A stretch of DNA of 64,000 nt from Humidesulfovibrio mexicanus (lineage in GTDB: Bacteria; Desulfobacterota; Desulfovibrionia; Desulfovibrionales; Desulfovibrionaceae): positions 223,537-287,536 of the forward strand of contig NZ_FZOC01000004.1 of assembly GCF_900188225.1 (NCBI RefSeq), read 5' to 3'. A model generated the notes under the pieces. That model was not told where the DNA came from, ran no database searches, and was given only the letters and a program-made list of their open reading frames with translations. A program made the translations under genes and the position numbers. Of this stretch, positions 55,079-64,000 are shown in pieces. Each line of letters opens with the position of its first letter. Within the stretch, counting starts at the first letter, position 1.

Positions 55079-55206
55079 GGAACTGAATGCTCCTCCATGC
55101 TGCCCGCTATAGGGATGGGGCGGCGCGGGGGGAATTTGGCAGACAATGCGCCGCTACGCAAGCTAAGTAATCCCGGCGCGCCCAAATTACGTACCTCGGC
55201 CACCCC

Positions 55207-57057
55207 TTACGTGCGCTTGAACAGCCGCTCCAATTCGCTCTCGCCAAAGCTCGCCACCACAGGGCGTCCGTGGGGGCAATGCTCACGCTCCGGGGCGTCG
55301 AGCCAGGCCTCCAGAAGCGCCAACGCCTCGTCCGTCGCCAAGGGCTGCCCGGCCTTGATGGCCGACTTGCACGACAGCAACGTCCACAACGAGGTGAGCC
55401 CGTCGGACTGTTCGGCCAGAATCTCGCGCAGGTGCTGCACCGCGCGGCCCGTGGCCAGGGTGGGCGGCACCCCGCTCAGCAGCAGGACATCGCCGTCGCG
55501 CTCCAGCAGGTAGCCCACCTCGCGCAGTTCGCCCGCAAGCTCCTCCAGACGCAGGGCCTCCGACGGGTGCAGGGAGAGCGGCAGCGGCACGGCCAGCGGC
55601 TGGGTGTGGCCTGCTGCGCGCGCCCGGCGCATCCCCTCCAGAATCACCCGCTCGTGCGCGGCGTGCTGGTCCACGATGACCAGCCGACCATGCGCCCCGC
55701 CCTGGCGCAGCACCAGGTAGGTGTCGGCAACCTGCCCCAGGTACTCCAGGTTCTCCCGTTGCAGGGCGCGGGGCGCGGCTGCTCCCAGCGAAGCCGCGGC
55801 CTGGTCTGCGGCAGCGCCGGACCGGTCGCTCGGAAAGCGCTCGACAGAAGGCGCGGGCGGGGTCAGGGGCAGGGGCACCTCGCGCTCGGCCTCCGGCGAA
55901 AGAAAGCTGGCGTAGGCGCGCAAGCGCGCAGGCGCGGATTCGTCCCCCCGGCCAAGCCAGGGAGACGTTCCGCCCGGTGCGGCGGAAGGCCTGGAAGCGC
56001 CTGCCCCTCCCCAGGCCGGGGAAGCCCCTGCGGCCGCATAGCCTCCGCCGGGCTCGGCCAGGGCCGCGGAACCGGCCACGGGCTCCAGCGCCCAGCGCAC
56101 CAGGGAGAACACCGCGCTCTCGTCGCGGAAGCGCACCTCGGTCTTGGCCGGATGCACGTTCACGTCCACCTCTTCCGGCGGCAATTCCAGAAACAGCGCC
56201 AACTGCGGGTATTCGCCGGAGAGCAGGCGGCCTTTGTAGGCCTCGCGCGCGGCGCGCATGAGCAGCCGGTCCTGCACGGGCCGGGAGTTGACATAGAAGA
56301 ACATGCGGTCGGCGCGGTTCTGGGCGTGGCAGGGACTGCCCGCAAGCCCGTGGGCGGTCATGCCGTCCTTTTCGCGGCGAAACTTCACCAGGCCTTCGGT
56401 CACCTGGGGCGGCCAGAAGCGGGCCAGGCGACCGGCAAGGTCCTGCCCGCCGGGCAGGCGGAACAGCTCGCGCCCGCCGCTGACCAGGGAGAAGGCCACG
56501 TCCGGACGGGCCAGGGCCATGCGCATGAGGGCTTCCTGGCAGCGCTTGGCCTCGGTGGCCTCGCTGCGCAAGAACTTCAGGCGCGCGGGCGTGCCCGAAA
56601 AAAGGCGGCGCATCTCCACGCGGGTGCCGCAGGCCAGGGCCGCAGGGCCTTCGGCCTTCAGCACGCCCTGGTCCACCTCAAGGCTCGCGGCCTCGGCCGC
56701 TTCCCGCGCGCGGGAGGTGAGCAGCAGGTGCGACACCGAGGCGATGCTCGGCAACGCCTCACCCCGGAAGCCGAAGCTGGTGACGGTGAAAAGGTCCGCT
56801 GCGGTCTTGAGCTTGCTGGTGGCGTGCCGGGTCACGGCAAGGGCCAGCTCCCCGGCCGGGATGCCCTGGCCGTCGTCGGTGACTTGCAGCACGCTCGCCC
56901 CGCCGCCCTCGATGACCACGTCGATGCGCGTGGCCCCGGCGTCGAGGCTGTTTTCCACGAGTTCCTTGAGCACGCTGGCCGGGCGCTCCACAACCTCGCC
57001 GGCGGCGATCTGGTTGCGCAGGGTATCGGGCAGCAGGGTGATGGGCTGGCGCGTCAT
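55207..57057 (-). CDS. mutL: DNA mismatch repair protein MutL
   Basis: ATG 57057 (MTRQPITLLPDTLRNQIAAG) is preferred. The GHKL ATPase motifs are intact: IAAGEVVERPASVLKELVEN, SLDAGATRIDV, DDGQGI and TSFGFRGEALPSIASVSHL. The dimerisation half contains IVDQHAAHERVILEGM and the late CPHGRPVVASF. The linker (about 330-430) is Pro/Ala-rich. It starts 16 bases after lptD ends. Confidence 0.95.
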   Translation of the reverse strand: MTRQPITLLPDTLRNQIAAGEVVERPASVLKELVENSLDAGATRIDVVIEGGGASVLQVTDDGQGIPAGELALAVTRHATSKLKTAADLFTVTSFGFRGEALPSIASVSHLLLTSRAREAAEAASLEVDQGVLKAEGPAALACGTRVEMRRLFSGTPARLKFLRSEATEAKRCQEALMRMALARPDVAFSLVSGGRELFRLPGGQDLAGRLARFWPPQVTEGLVKFRREKDGMTAHGLAGSPCHAQNRADRMFFYVNSRPVQDRLLMRAAREAYKGRLLSGEYPQLALFLELPPEEVDVNVHPAKTEVRFRDESAVFSLVRWALEPVAGSAALAEPGGGYAAAGASPAWGGAGASRPSAAPGGTSPWLGRGDESAPARLRAYASFLSPEAEREVPLPLTPPAPSVERFPSDRSGAAADQAAASLGAAAPRALQRENLEYLGQVADTYLVLRQGGAHGRLVIVDQHAAHERVILEGMRRARAAGHTQPLAVPLPLSLHPSEALRLEELAGELREVGYLLERDGDVLLLSGVPPTLATGRAVQHLREILAEQSDGLTSLWTLLSCKSAIKAGQPLATDEALALLEAWLDAPEREHCPHGRPVVASFGESELERLFKRT

Positions 57058-57073
57058 GCGCGCAAGGATGCCC

Positions 57074-59716
57074 CTAGGGCTTGCCGAAATCAAGCAGGTT
57101 GAAGCGCAGTTCGATGCTCTGGTCGCTGGGCTTGCGGGAGTACTTGAGCTGGACCTCGTAGCACTGGTCGGTCCACACCAGCCCTGCGCTCTTCTCCAGG
57201 TCGGAGTGGGCGGCGATGTCCAGCCGGTAGTCGCTGGTGACCTTGAGCTTGTCGGTGATCTTGTAGTCCGCGCCGATGCGCAGCACCTGCACGTCGCTGG
57301 TGCGCGTCCTGGTGTACTCGCTGATGGGGTACAGGTAGTCGTGGCCGAAGCGCAGTTCGCCCAGGTCGTCCTTGTGGAGGGTGAGCAGGTGCTCGTGCTC
57401 GGTGGGGCGCTTGAGGTAGGGCGAATAATAAGTGCGCGAGGAGAGGGTCACGAACTTTTCCGGCCGCACGTCGGCTTGCAGCATGATGTCCGAGAAGGGG
57501 CGCTTGGGGTACCTGGCCAAATCCTCGGTGCGGGCGGCCTCGTCGCGGTCGAAGGACTGTTCCAGGCGCAGGCTGAGGAAGTCCAGATAATCGGTGCTGA
57601 CCACGGGCACGGCGGTGTTGCTCCCGGCCGGGCCCGGGGCCGCCACCACGCTGGTGCGCTTGCGGTCCAGGACGTTGGTCACGGAGTAGGTGATCTTGTT
57701 CTGCCGGGTGATGCGGTCCAGGGAGTCGAAATACGGCAGGCGCTCCTGCGACTTGGGCGCGGGCACGTAGGCGAACTCCAGCCGGGGCATGACGCTGTGG
57801 CGCAGGGCGCCCCACTGGGTCTTGCCGATGTTCTCGGCCGAGGCGGAGAGGGGCGCGGCGTCGAGCTTGAACACGCGGGAGAATTCCGTAAACCCGGTGA
57901 AGCCCAGCTCGTACATGGTGCGGGCAGGGGTCTTGTTCGTGGTGGTGCTGCTGGGCTCGTTGGTGTAGCCGCCCACGGTGTAGGCGGTGTTGCGCAGGCC
58001 CGCGCTGGGCACCAGGGTCACCGGCCCCCAGTTGAGCGGCAGGCTCACCGTGGGGTGAATGTCCGTCCGTATGCCGCGGGTGCCGAATTCGCGCCAGAAG
58101 TAGTTGAAGCGGCCCGCGGCCTCGAAATCCAGGGGGGTGCCGGGGATGGCGTTCTTGAAGGCGAAGGCGTTGATCTCCGGCAAACTTTGGGTGGTTGGGT
58201 TCCTGGACGAGGAATTGTTGCCGTTCATGTAAGCCAGGTTCTGCACCCAGGCCACCTTGGCCGTAACGCCGAACGCGTCCCAGCTGCGGGAAAGAAAGGC
58301 CGTGCTGGTGCGGGTCAGGGAGTCCGACACCTCGATATCGCGGCCGAAGTCCTTGAGGAAATTCTTGCGGCTGCTCTCGTAGCCCGAAGCGCCGGGGTTG
58401 AACTCGCGCAGATAGTTCTGGTCGCTCACCATGTCCAGGTCGATTTTGAGGGCCCATTCGGGCTCGGCAACGAAGCCGTCGTACTTGCTGCGCAACCACC
58501 AGCGGTTGCGGTTGGGCCGCAGGAGCCCGTCGCTCTGCTGGTACAGTTCTTCCTGGTGCTGGTTCGCGGCCACCTTGCTGTCGTGCAGGTAGTCGATGCG
58601 CCAGTCGCCCTTGGTGCGGCTGTTCTCCGAGTGGCGGTACTCCAGCCCCTGCATGAGCCCGTGCTTGGTCATGTAGTATTCGTAGAAGGTGAGGTCGCGT
58701 TCCTCGTCGATGACGTGGTAGTAGGGCTGGTTGATGGTGTAGCCGCGCTGGCTGCTGCGCGAGATGTCCGGAATGAGCAGGCCGCTCTGCCGCTTGCCGC
58801 TGCCGGGCAGCAGCAGATAGGGCGAATACAGCACGGGCTGGTCCAACACGTTGAAACGCGTGCCCCACAGCCGGGTGCGGCCGGTAAGGTCCAGGTCGCC
58901 TTCCTCGGCGGTGAAGGACCAGGCGGGCTTTTCGCCGTCGCAGGCGGTGAACTTGGCGTTCTGGAACCGGTAGCTGGAGGTCGCGTACTTCTTGGCGTAG
59001 GCGGTCTCCACGTGCACATTGCTCTTGGCCACAAAGATCTTGCCGTGCTTGAGCCAGCCCTGCATGTTGGAGAGGTCGAACTCGGCTTCCTGGGCCTCCA
59101 GCACGTCGCCCTCCCAGAGCACGCGCACATTGCCGCGCAGCACCACCCAGCGGCTGGCGTTGTAGTAGCGTATGGAGTCGGCGCGCAGGCTGTTGAAGCC
59201 GCGCACCAGGGTGGCGGACCCCAGGGCCTCCAGATACTCGCTGCCGTGCTGCCCGATGATGCGGTCCGCGGCCAGGCTCCAGGGCTGCTCGCCGCCCACC
59301 GCCGCAGCGCCGCGCGCAGGGGCCGCGCCGCCTGCTCCTGCGGCCTGGGGCGGGGTGACGCCCAGGCGCAACTCGGGCCCGTTGGAGTTCACGCCCGGAA
59401 AACTGGGCGGCTGCGGCGGCGCGGCGATCTGCTGCAGCAGCTGCTTTTCGTCGAACACGGGCAGGGCGGGCTGGTTCGCTGTCGGAATCTCGACGGCCTT
59501 GAGCGGAGCCGGGGCCGCTGGGCTGGCCGTGACGGGCAGTTCCAGGCGCACCTGCCGCGTCGTTCCGGACGCCTTGGGCGGAGGCGGCGCGGTCACGGGC
59601 AGACGCACCTCGTTGCCTCCGCTGGCGGAGTCCTCCGAGGGGGTCTGCGCAAGTCCCGCCAGGGGGCAAAAGAACAGCCCCAAGGCCAGGAACGTGACGA
59701 GCCGTTTGCGCTTCAA
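57074..59716 (-). CDS. lptD: LPS-assembly outer membrane protein LptD
   Basis: A signal peptide (MKRKRLVTFLALGLFFCPLAGLAQ; 24 residues) is followed by a Pro-rich spacer. The OstA jellyroll comes next (WSLAADRIIGQHGSEYLEAL, SIRYYNASRWVVLRGNVRVL, LEAQEAEFDLSNMQGWL), then a long beta-barrel (LLPGSGKRQSGLLIPDI; YYHVIDEERDLTFYEYYMTK; LRIGADYKITDKLKVTSDYR). The length of 880 residues suits LptD. It inserts LPS into the outer membrane. It lies between hldD, an LPS-core gene, and mutL. Confidence 0.93.
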   Translation of the reverse strand: MKRKRLVTFLALGLFFCPLAGLAQTPSEDSASGGNEVRLPVTAPPPPKASGTTRQVRLELPVTASPAAPAPLKAVEIPTANQPALPVFDEKQLLQQIAAPPQPPSFPGVNSNGPELRLGVTPPQAAGAGGAAPARGAAAVGGEQPWSLAADRIIGQHGSEYLEALGSATLVRGFNSLRADSIRYYNASRWVVLRGNVRVLWEGDVLEAQEAEFDLSNMQGWLKHGKIFVAKSNVHVETAYAKKYATSSYRFQNAKFTACDGEKPAWSFTAEEGDLDLTGRTRLWGTRFNVLDQPVLYSPYLLLPGSGKRQSGLLIPDISRSSQRGYTINQPYYHVIDEERDLTFYEYYMTKHGLMQGLEYRHSENSRTKGDWRIDYLHDSKVAANQHQEELYQQSDGLLRPNRNRWWLRSKYDGFVAEPEWALKIDLDMVSDQNYLREFNPGASGYESSRKNFLKDFGRDIEVSDSLTRTSTAFLSRSWDAFGVTAKVAWVQNLAYMNGNNSSSRNPTTQSLPEINAFAFKNAIPGTPLDFEAAGRFNYFWREFGTRGIRTDIHPTVSLPLNWGPVTLVPSAGLRNTAYTVGGYTNEPSSTTTNKTPARTMYELGFTGFTEFSRVFKLDAAPLSASAENIGKTQWGALRHSVMPRLEFAYVPAPKSQERLPYFDSLDRITRQNKITYSVTNVLDRKRTSVVAAPGPAGSNTAVPVVSTDYLDFLSLRLEQSFDRDEAARTEDLARYPKRPFSDIMLQADVRPEKFVTLSSRTYYSPYLKRPTEHEHLLTLHKDDLGELRFGHDYLYPISEYTRTRTSDVQVLRIGADYKITDKLKVTSDYRLDIAAHSDLEKSAGLVWTDQCYEVQLKYSRKPSDQSIELRFNLLDFGKP

Positions 59717-59739
59717 GCGTTTCTCTTTGTTTACGTTTT

Positions 59740-60726
59740 CTAGCCGTGCCGCGCGTCGAGGTAGAGGTCGTCCGCAGCCAGGTACCCGGTCACGTAGTCG
59801 CGCACGGCGTCCTCCAGGGTGCTGAAGGGGGCCGTGTAGCCAAGGGCCCGGAGCTTGCCCATGTCCGCGCGGGTAAGGTACTGGTACTTGTCGCGGATGC
59901 TCTCGGGCATGTCGATGTACTCGATCTCCGGCCGTCTTCCCATCGCCAGGAACACCGCCCTGGCCAAATCATTCCATGTCCGAGCAATTCCGGTGCCAAC
60001 ATTGATGACGCCCCCGGCCTCCGGGTGTTCAAGCAGCCACCACATGATGTCCACGCAGTCCTTCACGTACACGAAATCGCGCATCTGGCCGCCATCGGGA
60101 AACTCCGACCGGTAGGAGCGGAACAGGCGCATCCGGCCCTGCTCCGAAATCTGCGCATGGGCCTTGCAGATGACGCTCTTCATGTCGCCCTTGTGGTACT
60201 CGTTTGGGCCGAAGACGTTGAAGAACTTGATGCTGGCGATGGAGTCCAGCAGACCGGCGCGCTGGGCCCACAGGTCAAAGAGGTGCTTGGAGTAGCCGTA
60301 CATGTTGAGCGGCCTGAGCCGCCCCAGCCCGGCATGGTCGTCGCCGAAGCCGAATTCGCCCCCGCCGTAGGTCGCCGCGCTGGAGGCGTTCAGAAAACGG
60401 GCCTTGCGTTCAAGGGCGTACCGGCACACCACCTGGGTGTAACGGGTGTTGTTCTCCATCAAGAAGTCGGCATCGCGCTCCGTGGTGCTGGAGCAGGCGC
60501 CCATATGCACCACGGCCGTCACCCCGAAGGGATCCTCCCCCCCCGCGATCATCTTGATGAACCGGTCGCGGTGCAGGTAGTCTGTGTAGCGCAGGTTGAC
60601 GAGATTCTTCCACTTCTCGGTGCTGGCCAGATTGTCCACCACAAGGATGTCGTCGATGCCCATCCGGTTCAGCTTCCAGATCATGGCGCTGCCGATGAAA
60701 CCCGCGCCGCCTGTGACGATGTACAT
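59740..60726 (-). CDS. hldD: ADP-L-glycero-D-manno-heptose 6-epimerase
   Basis: ATG 60726 begins MYIVTGGAGFIGSAMIWKLN with the GGAGFIG NAD(P) motif. ACSSTTERDADFLMENNTRY, SSAATYGGG and PLNMYGYSKHLFDLWA hold the Ser/Tyr-x3-Lys active site, and SIKFFNVFGPNEYHKGDMKS is the HldD hallmark. At 328 residues it is complete. It makes the heptose precursor of the LPS inner core and is the first gene of the hldD-lptD-mutL-alr group. Confidence 0.93.
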   Translation of the reverse strand: MYIVTGGAGFIGSAMIWKLNRMGIDDILVVDNLASTEKWKNLVNLRYTDYLHRDRFIKMIAGGEDPFGVTAVVHMGACSSTTERDADFLMENNTRYTQVVCRYALERKARFLNASSAATYGGGEFGFGDDHAGLGRLRPLNMYGYSKHLFDLWAQRAGLLDSIASIKFFNVFGPNEYHKGDMKSVICKAHAQISEQGRMRLFRSYRSEFPDGGQMRDFVYVKDCVDIMWWLLEHPEAGGVINVGTGIARTWNDLARAVFLAMGRRPEIEYIDMPESIRDKYQYLTRADMGKLRALGYTAPFSTLEDAVRDYVTGYLAADDLYLDARHG

Positions 60727-60995
60727 GAGTCGGCTCCTTGACGGTTGTGCCCGTGGGCTGGCGCGCATCCGCACCCCGGAGATCGGAGGCGGGATGCGCC
60801 GTGGAAACTCTAAACAGTATCCAGAGAATGCGCGCTTGGCAACAGCCCGCAAGCCTCCCCGGCAGATTGAAACAAACACGGCGGAATCGGTTGCCAATGC
60901 CAGGATATTTTCATACATAGACTGAAAAACACAGTACGATACGCAAAACGGCAGTGTTTCCTTTTCAAATGGTCGAAATCAAAGGAGATCTACAG

Positions 60996-62048
60996 ATGAG
61001 CATACGCAAACGCCTTCTGACCGGAACCCTGCTCGCCGCCATGATGGCCCTTGTGCTGGCCGTTGGCGCCCAGGCCGAAACCTTAAGGCCCAAGGTCGAC
61101 AACTTTATTCTGTTCGTCGACTATTCCGGCTCCATGGCCATGACCAGCGACTCGCTCAACTCTGTGAAAATCAAGCACGCCAAAGAGCTTATCGAGCGCA
61201 TGAACGCCGAGATTCCCGCCCTTGGCTACAAGAGCAGCGTGGCCACCTTCGCCCCCTACAGCCAGCTCTCGGCTCCGGCCACCTACAACAAGGCCGCCGT
61301 GTCCAAGGCCGCCAGCGCCATCAAGACCGACTACGACATCTACGGCCGCAACACCCCCATGGGCATCGGCCTCAAGGATCTGGACCCGACCCTCGCCCAG
61401 TTCTCCGGCAAGACCGCGCTGATCATCTTCACCGACGGCGACTCCAACTACGGCGCCGACCCCGTGGCCGAGGCCAAGGCCCTGTACGCCAAGTATCCCA
61501 ACGTCTGCATCCACGTCGTGTCCTACGCCGACAACGCCCGCGGCCGCGCGGTGGTGGACGAGATTCGCGCCATCAGCAGTTGCACCGTGGTGGGCGACCC
61601 CAAGGCCCTTGGCGACGCCGCCGCCCTCAAGAAGTACGTCAAGGACGTGTTCTATGAGGTGGTTCCCGACGCCCCCGTCGCCCGCTCCGTCGAGCCCGTG
61701 AAGGACGAATGCGAGACCATCACCTTCGGCAACCTGAACTTCGGCTTCGACAAGTACCAGATCACCAAGGAGATGGAGCCCGCCCTGGAGCAGGCCCTCG
61801 TCATCCTCAAGGACTCCAAGTGCAAGCGCTTCACGGTTGAGGGCCACACCGACTCCGTGGGCACCGTGCCTTACAACCAGAAGCTCTCCGAGCGCCGCGC
61901 CAACTCCGTGGCCAGCTGGCTGTCCAGCCACGGCTTCAACGCCTCCAAGCTCAACGTGGTCGGCAAGGGCAAGCTTGAGCCCAAGTACGACAACAAGACC
62001 GAGGAAGGACGCCACCTGAACCGCCGCGTGGAAATCCGCAGCAACTAG
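60996..62048 (+). CDS. Secreted VWA plus OmpA-domain protein, 350 aa
   Basis: ATG 60996 follows AAAGGAG. A signal peptide (RLLTGTLLAAMMALVLAVGAQA) precedes a von Willebrand A domain: FILFVDYSGSMAMTSDS (MIDAS DxSxS, about 37-53) and ALIIFTDGDSNYG near 140. The C-terminal OmpA domain (ITFGNLNFGFDKYQI; FTVEGHTDSVGTVPYNQKLS; RRANSVASWL) should bind peptidoglycan. It probably acts in the periplasm anchored to the wall. Confidence 0.85.
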   Translation: MSIRKRLLTGTLLAAMMALVLAVGAQAETLRPKVDNFILFVDYSGSMAMTSDSLNSVKIKHAKELIERMNAEIPALGYKSSVATFAPYSQLSAPATYNKAAVSKAASAIKTDYDIYGRNTPMGIGLKDLDPTLAQFSGKTALIIFTDGDSNYGADPVAEAKALYAKYPNVCIHVVSYADNARGRAVVDEIRAISSCTVVGDPKALGDAAALKKYVKDVFYEVVPDAPVARSVEPVKDECETITFGNLNFGFDKYQITKEMEPALEQALVILKDSKCKRFTVEGHTDSVGTVPYNQKLSERRANSVASWLSSHGFNASKLNVVGKGKLEPKYDNKTEEGRHLNRRVEIRSN

Positions 62049-62063
62049 CCACTTGACCCTGGC

Positions 62064-62094
62064 GGGGCTGCGGGGCACAATGCTCCGCAGCCCC
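62064..62094 (+). other. Hairpin after the VWA-OmpA gene
   Basis: GGGGCTGCGG and CCGCAGCCCC form a ten-base stem with an 11-base loop, without a T-run. It may attenuate transcription into the downstream gene or stabilise the transcript. Confidence 0.55.
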
Positions 62095-62126
62095 GTATCC
62101 CCAGACCCGTCACGCGGAGAATCGCC

Positions 62127-62645
62127 ATGTTCAGCAAAAAAAACCTGTGCTCCCTGGCCCTGGCCTGCCTTTTGCCGCTTTCCCTGGGGGCCACCGGCGC
62201 GCAGGCCGAGCACGGAACACAACTCGCCGCCCCGGAAGTGCCCCAGCCCACCCTGGCCGTGGCCCCGGCCCAGGAGCCCACGCCCGTCTACCTGGACCCC
62301 GAGGTTATCCGCGAGCACGAAAGCTTTTCCCACTTCGCCCACCGCCGCGTGCGGAGCATGAACGAGGTCATGATCGGCGGCAGGCACAGCATGCAGGTGC
62401 ACAAGGGGGCCGACGGCCTCTACCGCGCCAGTTTCCGCGCTATCGATCTGGACGGCGTGGTCTGCCAGGTGCGCCGCTCCGAGAGCAACCCGCACTTCTT
62501 CGTGGGCAACCTCATCTACAAGGAGCAGGTGCTGCAGAGCGTAGCCAAAAGCGCCGAGGCCTGCCGCCAGGGCCCCTTCGAACCCGTGAGCGAAAAGCCC
62601 AACCGCCTGATCTTCACCTCTGGCCGCGGCGGCGGCTGGCGCTAG
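62127..62645 (+). CDS. Secreted hypothetical protein, 172 aa
   Basis: A clear signal peptide (LCSLALACLLPLSLGATGAQA) is followed by a Pro-rich segment and a mature domain starting near IREHESFSHFAHRRVRSMNE, with MIGGRHSMQVHKGADGLYRA and FRAIDLDGVVCQVRRSESNP. Two cysteines could form a disulfide. It lies 78 bases after the VWA-OmpA gene. No family recognised. Confidence 0.65.
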   Translation: MFSKKNLCSLALACLLPLSLGATGAQAEHGTQLAAPEVPQPTLAVAPAQEPTPVYLDPEVIREHESFSHFAHRRVRSMNEVMIGGRHSMQVHKGADGLYRASFRAIDLDGVVCQVRRSESNPHFFVGNLIYKEQVLQSVAKSAEACRQGPFEPVSEKPNRLIFTSGRGGGWR

Positions 62646-62652
62646 CCCGGCT

Positions 62653-63495
62653 GTGTCCGGCGCCCCTCTGCACGACGAGGTGCGCTTCTGGCGCGACAAA
62701 GCCCTCCCCGGAGTGGAGGCGCGCAGTTCCACCTACACAAGCAACGCCTTCCGCACCCACACCCACCGCGCCTGCCTCGTTTCCCTGGTGGACAACGGCC
62801 GCACCCGCTTCACCCTTGAGGGCCAAACGCGCATCGTACAGGCGGGGCAGATGGCCGTCATCGAGGCCGGACGCCCACACTCCTGCAATCCTGTGTCCGG
62901 GTCCGGCTTCTCCTACCGCGTGCTGGCCGTAAGCCCAGGCTGGCTGGCCGGGGCCGCGCAGGAGGCCCAACGCCCCCCCCGCTTCGCCAGCCCGGTGCTG
63001 GACGACCCCGAACTCTTCGCCGCCTGGGCGGAGCTGCACGCGGCCTTTGTGCAGTGCGCGCCCGCCACGGACAAAGAGGCCCTGCTCATGGCCTGCCTGC
63101 GGGAACTTCTGGCCCGCCACGCCGCGCCGTGCGCCGCCGCCGAGCGGACTGCAAGCCCCGCGGTGGAGGCCGCCCGCCGCCACATGACGGACAACGCCGG
63201 AGCCAGGGCGCCTCTGGACGAACTGGCGCGCGCGGCCGGGCTTTCGCCGCATCATTTCCTGCGGGTGTTCAAGGCCGAAACCGGGCTGCCGCCCCATGCC
63301 TTCCAGATCCAGCAGGCCATAGAGCACGCCAAGACCCTGCTGGCGGAAGGCGCGCCCATCAGCCAGGCCGCCCTGGACGCGGGCTTCGCCGACCAGAGCC
63401 ATTTTTCGCGATTGTTCCGCGCGTTCACAGGGGCCACCCCCGGCCAGTACCTCTCCGGCGGCGCGCAAGGCCGCGAGCCGGCCTCCCGCACCTGA
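62653..63495 (+). CDS. AraC-family transcriptional regulator, 280 aa (GTG start)
   Basis: The N-terminal cupin (RTHTHRACLVSLVDNGRTRF; AVIEAGRPHSCNPVSGSGFS) matches the AraC-binding domain that senses a ligand. The C-terminal AraC HTH pair is complete: LDELARAAGLSPHHFLRVFK, HAFQIQQAIEHAKTLLAEG and ISQAALDAGFADQSHFSRLF. The gene begins at GTG 62653, seven bases after the previous stop. The downstream EamA transporter is a likely target by proximity. Confidence 0.85.
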   Translation: MSGAPLHDEVRFWRDKALPGVEARSSTYTSNAFRTHTHRACLVSLVDNGRTRFTLEGQTRIVQAGQMAVIEAGRPHSCNPVSGSGFSYRVLAVSPGWLAGAAQEAQRPPRFASPVLDDPELFAAWAELHAAFVQCAPATDKEALLMACLRELLARHAAPCAAAERTASPAVEAARRHMTDNAGARAPLDELARAAGLSPHHFLRVFKAETGLPPHAFQIQQAIEHAKTLLAEGAPISQAALDAGFADQSHFSRLFRAFTGATPGQYLSGGAQGREPASRT

Positions 63496-63578
63496 CACCC
63501 CAGCGCCAGCCCCCCGCCAGGCCGCGCAACGGCAATTTCATTCCATACGCGCGCCAGGCGTTGGGGCATTCTGCCGCC

Positions 63579-64000
63579 ATGGACACGCCACGCCTTTCCC
63601 TTGCTCCGTATCTGTGCCTGGCCGGAGCCGTGCTCCTCTGGGGCACCAGCTTCACGGCCATGAAGTACGCCCTCATGGGCTTTGCGCCCATGGTGGTGGT
63701 CTTTCTGCGCATGGCCCTGGCCTCCCTGCTGCTGCTTCCCGCCTGGGGCCATGTGCCCAAGGCCGGACGCCGCCCCGGAGACCTCAAATGGCTGGCGCTC
63801 ATGTGCCTGCTGCAGCCCTGCCTGTACTTCCTGCTGGAGGGCTTCGCCATGAGCCTGACCACCTCGGCCCAGGCGGGCATGATCTCCTCCCTGGTGCCGC
63901 TGCTGGTGGCGGCCGGGGCGTACGCCTTCCTTGGCGAGCCGCTGGGGCCGCGCATGGTTCTCGGCGTGTGCCTGTCGCTGGGGGGCGTGGTCTGGCTGTC
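63579..64000 (+). CDS. EamA/DMT-family transporter (3' end cut by window)
   Basis: From ATG 63579 the first 140 residues contain four to five hydrophobic helices and the EamA start YLCLAGAVLLWGTSFTAMKY, PMVVVFLRMALASLLLLPAW, then LTTSAQAGMISSLVPLLVAA and LGEPLGPRMVLGVCLSLGGV. Such proteins export or import small metabolites. The gene continues past the window. It follows the AraC-type regulator by 83 bases. Confidence 0.85.
   Translation, partial: MDTPRLSLAPYLCLAGAVLLWGTSFTAMKYALMGFAPMVVVFLRMALASLLLLPAWGHVPKAGRRPGDLKWLALMCLLQPCLYFLLEGFAMSLTTSAQAGMISSLVPLLVAAGAYAFLGEPLGPRMVLGVCLSLGGVVWL

Noticed and set aside
56303-59743. 1146-codon open frame on the plus strand
   Set aside because: It lies antisense to mutL and lptD, both of which have full family motifs; high GC keeps the opposite strand open. 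The product is Gly/Val/Ala-rich without domains.
61083-62732. 549-codon open frame on the minus strand
   Set aside because: Antisense to the VWA-OmpA gene and the secreted protein gene, both with signal peptides and ribosome sites.

Overview
The window is the right-hand part of a lambda-like siphovirus prophage (1 to about 51,760) and the bacterial chromosome next to it (51,759 to 64,000). The host is a GC-rich Gram-negative: it has lptD, hldD, an OmpA-type periplasmic protein and mutL. Gene content and order (hldD-lptD-mutL-alr, a Trm112-like protein, PilZ/YcgR) fit a Desulfovibrio-type Desulfobacterota. The genus is inferred; no rRNA is present. The left end of the prophage, with integrase and attL, lies outside the window.

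Prophage control and early region (1-7,070). A leftward operon (534-1,528 and on past the window edge) encodes a RecB/Cas4-like nuclease and small Cys-rich or membrane proteins. A repressor (2,637-3,068, minus) and a Cro-like protein (3,161, plus) diverge over operators built on TTTTGCCAATTGG. The same operator recurs twice in front of the leftward operon. Between them are a small membrane protein and a gene broken by an amber codon, in locally AT-richer DNA. The rightward early genes encode a CP76/CII-like regulator, a DnaD-like replication protein, a helicase-loader-like protein, a tiny kinase-like protein, a RusA-like resolvase and a small DNA-binding-type protein.

Lysis and packaging (7,070-15,560). 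A GH108 endolysin, a 30-residue membrane peptide and two holin-type proteins are followed by a strong terminator. A leftward two-gene cassette, a PP-loop/PAPS-reductase-like protein and a 265-residue partner, sits antisense between lysis and packaging. Then come TerS, TerL, portal and a MuF-type head protein.

Cargo block (15,634-35,031, minus). About 39 tightly packed, mostly small genes run opposite to the structural genes and split the head module between MuF and the scaffold. Recognisable members are DUF5131, DUF1643, an MmcB-like nuclease, an ASCH-like protein, a small RelA/SpoT-type HD hydrolase, a repeat-containing C5-cytosine methyltransferase, an adenine-methyltransferase/DUF4942 fusion, a clamp-like protein, a second CI-type regulator and many zinc-ribbon miniproteins. 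A nearly identical 17-bp promoter-like element precedes the sub-operons, so the block looks like a co-regulated regulon for take-over or counter-defence.

Head completion and tail (35,360-51,586, plus). The order is scaffold, major capsid, head-tail connectors, tail tube, tail chaperone with a probable -1 frameshift, tape measure, DUF1833, NlpC/P60, gpJ-like tip protein, fibre and fibre-assembly-like protein. A terminator and tRNA-Pro(UGG), the likely attachment site, follow.

Host flank (51,883-64,000). It holds a Trm112-like protein, a PHP phosphoesterase, a YcgR-like PilZ protein, the minus-strand hldD-lptD-mutL-alr group, a VWA-OmpA protein, a secreted protein of unknown role, an AraC-type regulator and the start of an EamA transporter.
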